Shown here: positions 13,567 to 14,481 of the stretch, piece after piece
How positions within the stretch are numbered: position 1 is the stretch's first letter
How the letters are laid out: each line of letters starts with the position of its first letter
Assembly (NCBI GenBank): GCA_946538875.1
Contig: CAMNHD010000010.1
Coordinates: 1 to 14,481 of the forward strand
Reading direction: 5' to 3'
Source of the DNA: an uncultured Treponema sp.
Lineage (GTDB): Bacteria; Spirochaetota; Spirochaetia; Treponematales; Treponemataceae
DNA length: 14,481 nt
The notes under the pieces: generated by a model
What the model saw: only the letters and a program-made list of their open reading frames with translations
What the model was told of the DNA's origin: nothing
The model's database searches: none
Made by a program: the position numbers and the translations under genes

Positions 13567-14481
13567 ATGAAAAGATTGTTGAAATGGCTTAGTGCCGCGC
13601 TCTGCGGTGCAGCTTTGATTTTTGCGTCTTGTAACGCCAACGCGGGACAGACGGATTATGTTGACGATGACGAGGCAAAAGAGCCTGTCGTTACCGTTGC
13701 CGGCGTTACAAAGAGCAACGATGTCTATGCGATTGACAAGACAAACGTGCTTGTGGGGCAGGCAAACGGCGAGTTTACTGTTTACGTGCAGAATGTTAAG
13801 CCTGGAAAAATTGTTGTCAACGGCACTGTGCCGGGCGTAAGCTTTATAGTGTCTTCTGTTACAGATACTACAGACGAGGATTCTGTCGGAAGCGGCGCAT
13901 GGAAGTCTGTGATTTCATACAAGAACCCGGATTCTACACCGGTTGAAAAGACAGACTTTAAGGTTGTGGTGATGTTCTCCACACTCGACACTGTTATTAC
14001 AGAAAAGTTCTCTATGGAAGCAAGCTTCCTTGGGGCAAGTGAGGCGTATGCGCTGAGCGGATTCAACACTCCGAGCAAAGATGCCCATACCGCAAGCGAG
14101 CACTCGTTCACTCTCACTTGGACGGCTTCTGACAAGACATTCAATTATATTGAATACAAGATTTATCAGAAGATTGAAGGTGACAATCCTGACACAACAG
14201 AGACTGAGACTGAATACGATAAGCTTGTTGAAAACGGAAAGCTTGACGGAGACGCCACAAGCCTTACTCCAAAGGCAAATCTTGACTCACTTGCTGAGTT
14301 CAAGGTTGTGCTTACATCCGTTGCCTCAACTGGATTCGGTGTAGCAACAGCAAGCGGAATCCACACAACTGACGATATTACTCCTCCGAATGCACCAGTT
14401 GTCGTAAAGAAGACAAGCGACGATCACAGCATTACCGTAACCTATACCAAGGGCGATACGGCAGACGACACAGCATGGCTT
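13567..14481 (+). CDS. FN3-repeat lipoprotein, 5' part only
   Basis: 305 residues are visible, with no stop before the right edge. ATG 13567 follows GGAGGA (13557-13562) by four bases. The lipoprotein signal ends FASC (Cys22), then an acidic linker, DYVDDDEAKE. An Ig-like beta-rich region (~40-155) is followed by an FN3-like domain (~166-268, with HSFTLTWTASDKTFNYIEYKIY) and the beginning of another (from ITPPNAPVVVKKTSDD). No catalytic motif is seen in this part. By analogy with the truncated FN3 protein at the left edge, it may continue as tandem FN3 domains with a C-terminal binding domain and serve as a surface glycan-binding partner of the GH43 enzyme encoded just upstream. Codons shift from mixed toward A/T-ending in the 3' part, as in the left-edge gene. 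Confidence 0.75.
   Translation, partial: MKRLLKWLSAALCGAALIFASCNANAGQTDYVDDDEAKEPVVTVAGVTKSNDVYAIDKTNVLVGQANGEFTVYVQNVKPGKIVVNGTVPGVSFIVSSVTDTTDEDSVGSGAWKSVISYKNPDSTPVEKTDFKVVVMFSTLDTVITEKFSMEASFLGASEAYALSGFNTPSKDAHTASEHSFTLTWTASDKTFNYIEYKIYQKIEGDNPDTTETETEYDKLVENGKLDGDATSLTPKANLDSLAEFKVVLTSVASTGFGVATASGIHTTDDITPPNAPVVVKKTSDDHSITVTYTKGDTADDTAWL

Overview
The window is a carbohydrate-degradation region from a bacterium with an outer membrane, most likely a gut or rumen spirochaete of the Treponema type. The evidence for this is many short-lipobox lipoproteins, a Big_2-containing beta-barrel protein that is not SusC, an Rpn/PD-(D/E)XK gene, structured intergenic repeats and consensus Shine-Dalgarno sites. 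The taxonomy is an inference; no marker gene is present.

Layout. Left module (1-6741, all +): the 3' end of a fibronectin-III protein, a secreted Big_2 plus beta-barrel outer-membrane protein, a small unknown lipoprotein, a GH43 lipoprotein resembling exo-arabinofuranosidases, a hairpin- and repeat-rich gap (4784-5070), and a second FN3-GH43 lipoprotein ending at a strong terminator (6770-6805). Middle: a minus-strand Rpn-family nuclease gene (6841-7776) with a convincing internal ribosome binding site for a nested 84-residue C-terminal product, then about 580 bases of gene-free, repeat-bearing DNA. Right module (8363-14481, all +): a lipoprotein resembling GH43_24 exo-beta-1,3-galactanases with FN3-like and discoidin-like domains, a GH29 alpha-L-fucosidase without a signal peptide overlapping it, another repeat-bearing gap, a third FN3-GH43 lipoprotein paralogous to the one at 5071, and the 5' part of an FN3-type lipoprotein that runs off the window.

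Regulation. Both transcription units of the right module start with a palindrome of the LacI/GalR operator type: TGAAAACGTTTTCA at 8329-8342 and TGAAAAGGTTTTCA at 12000-12013. Each lies 3-4 bases downstream of a plausible -10 box, which suggests one repressor controls both.

Working model (inference): surface-anchored GH43 enzymes and binding lipoproteins trim an arabinose-, galactose- and fucose-bearing plant glycan, possibly type II arabinogalactan; the beta-barrel protein admits products; the fucosidase acts in the cytoplasm. No SusC/SusD pair, ABC or PTS transporter is visible. The most novel-looking points are the operator pair, the nested Rpn product, the FN3/GH43_24/discoidin enzyme with a likely Gln base, and a spirochaetal glycan locus built around a porin-like protein.
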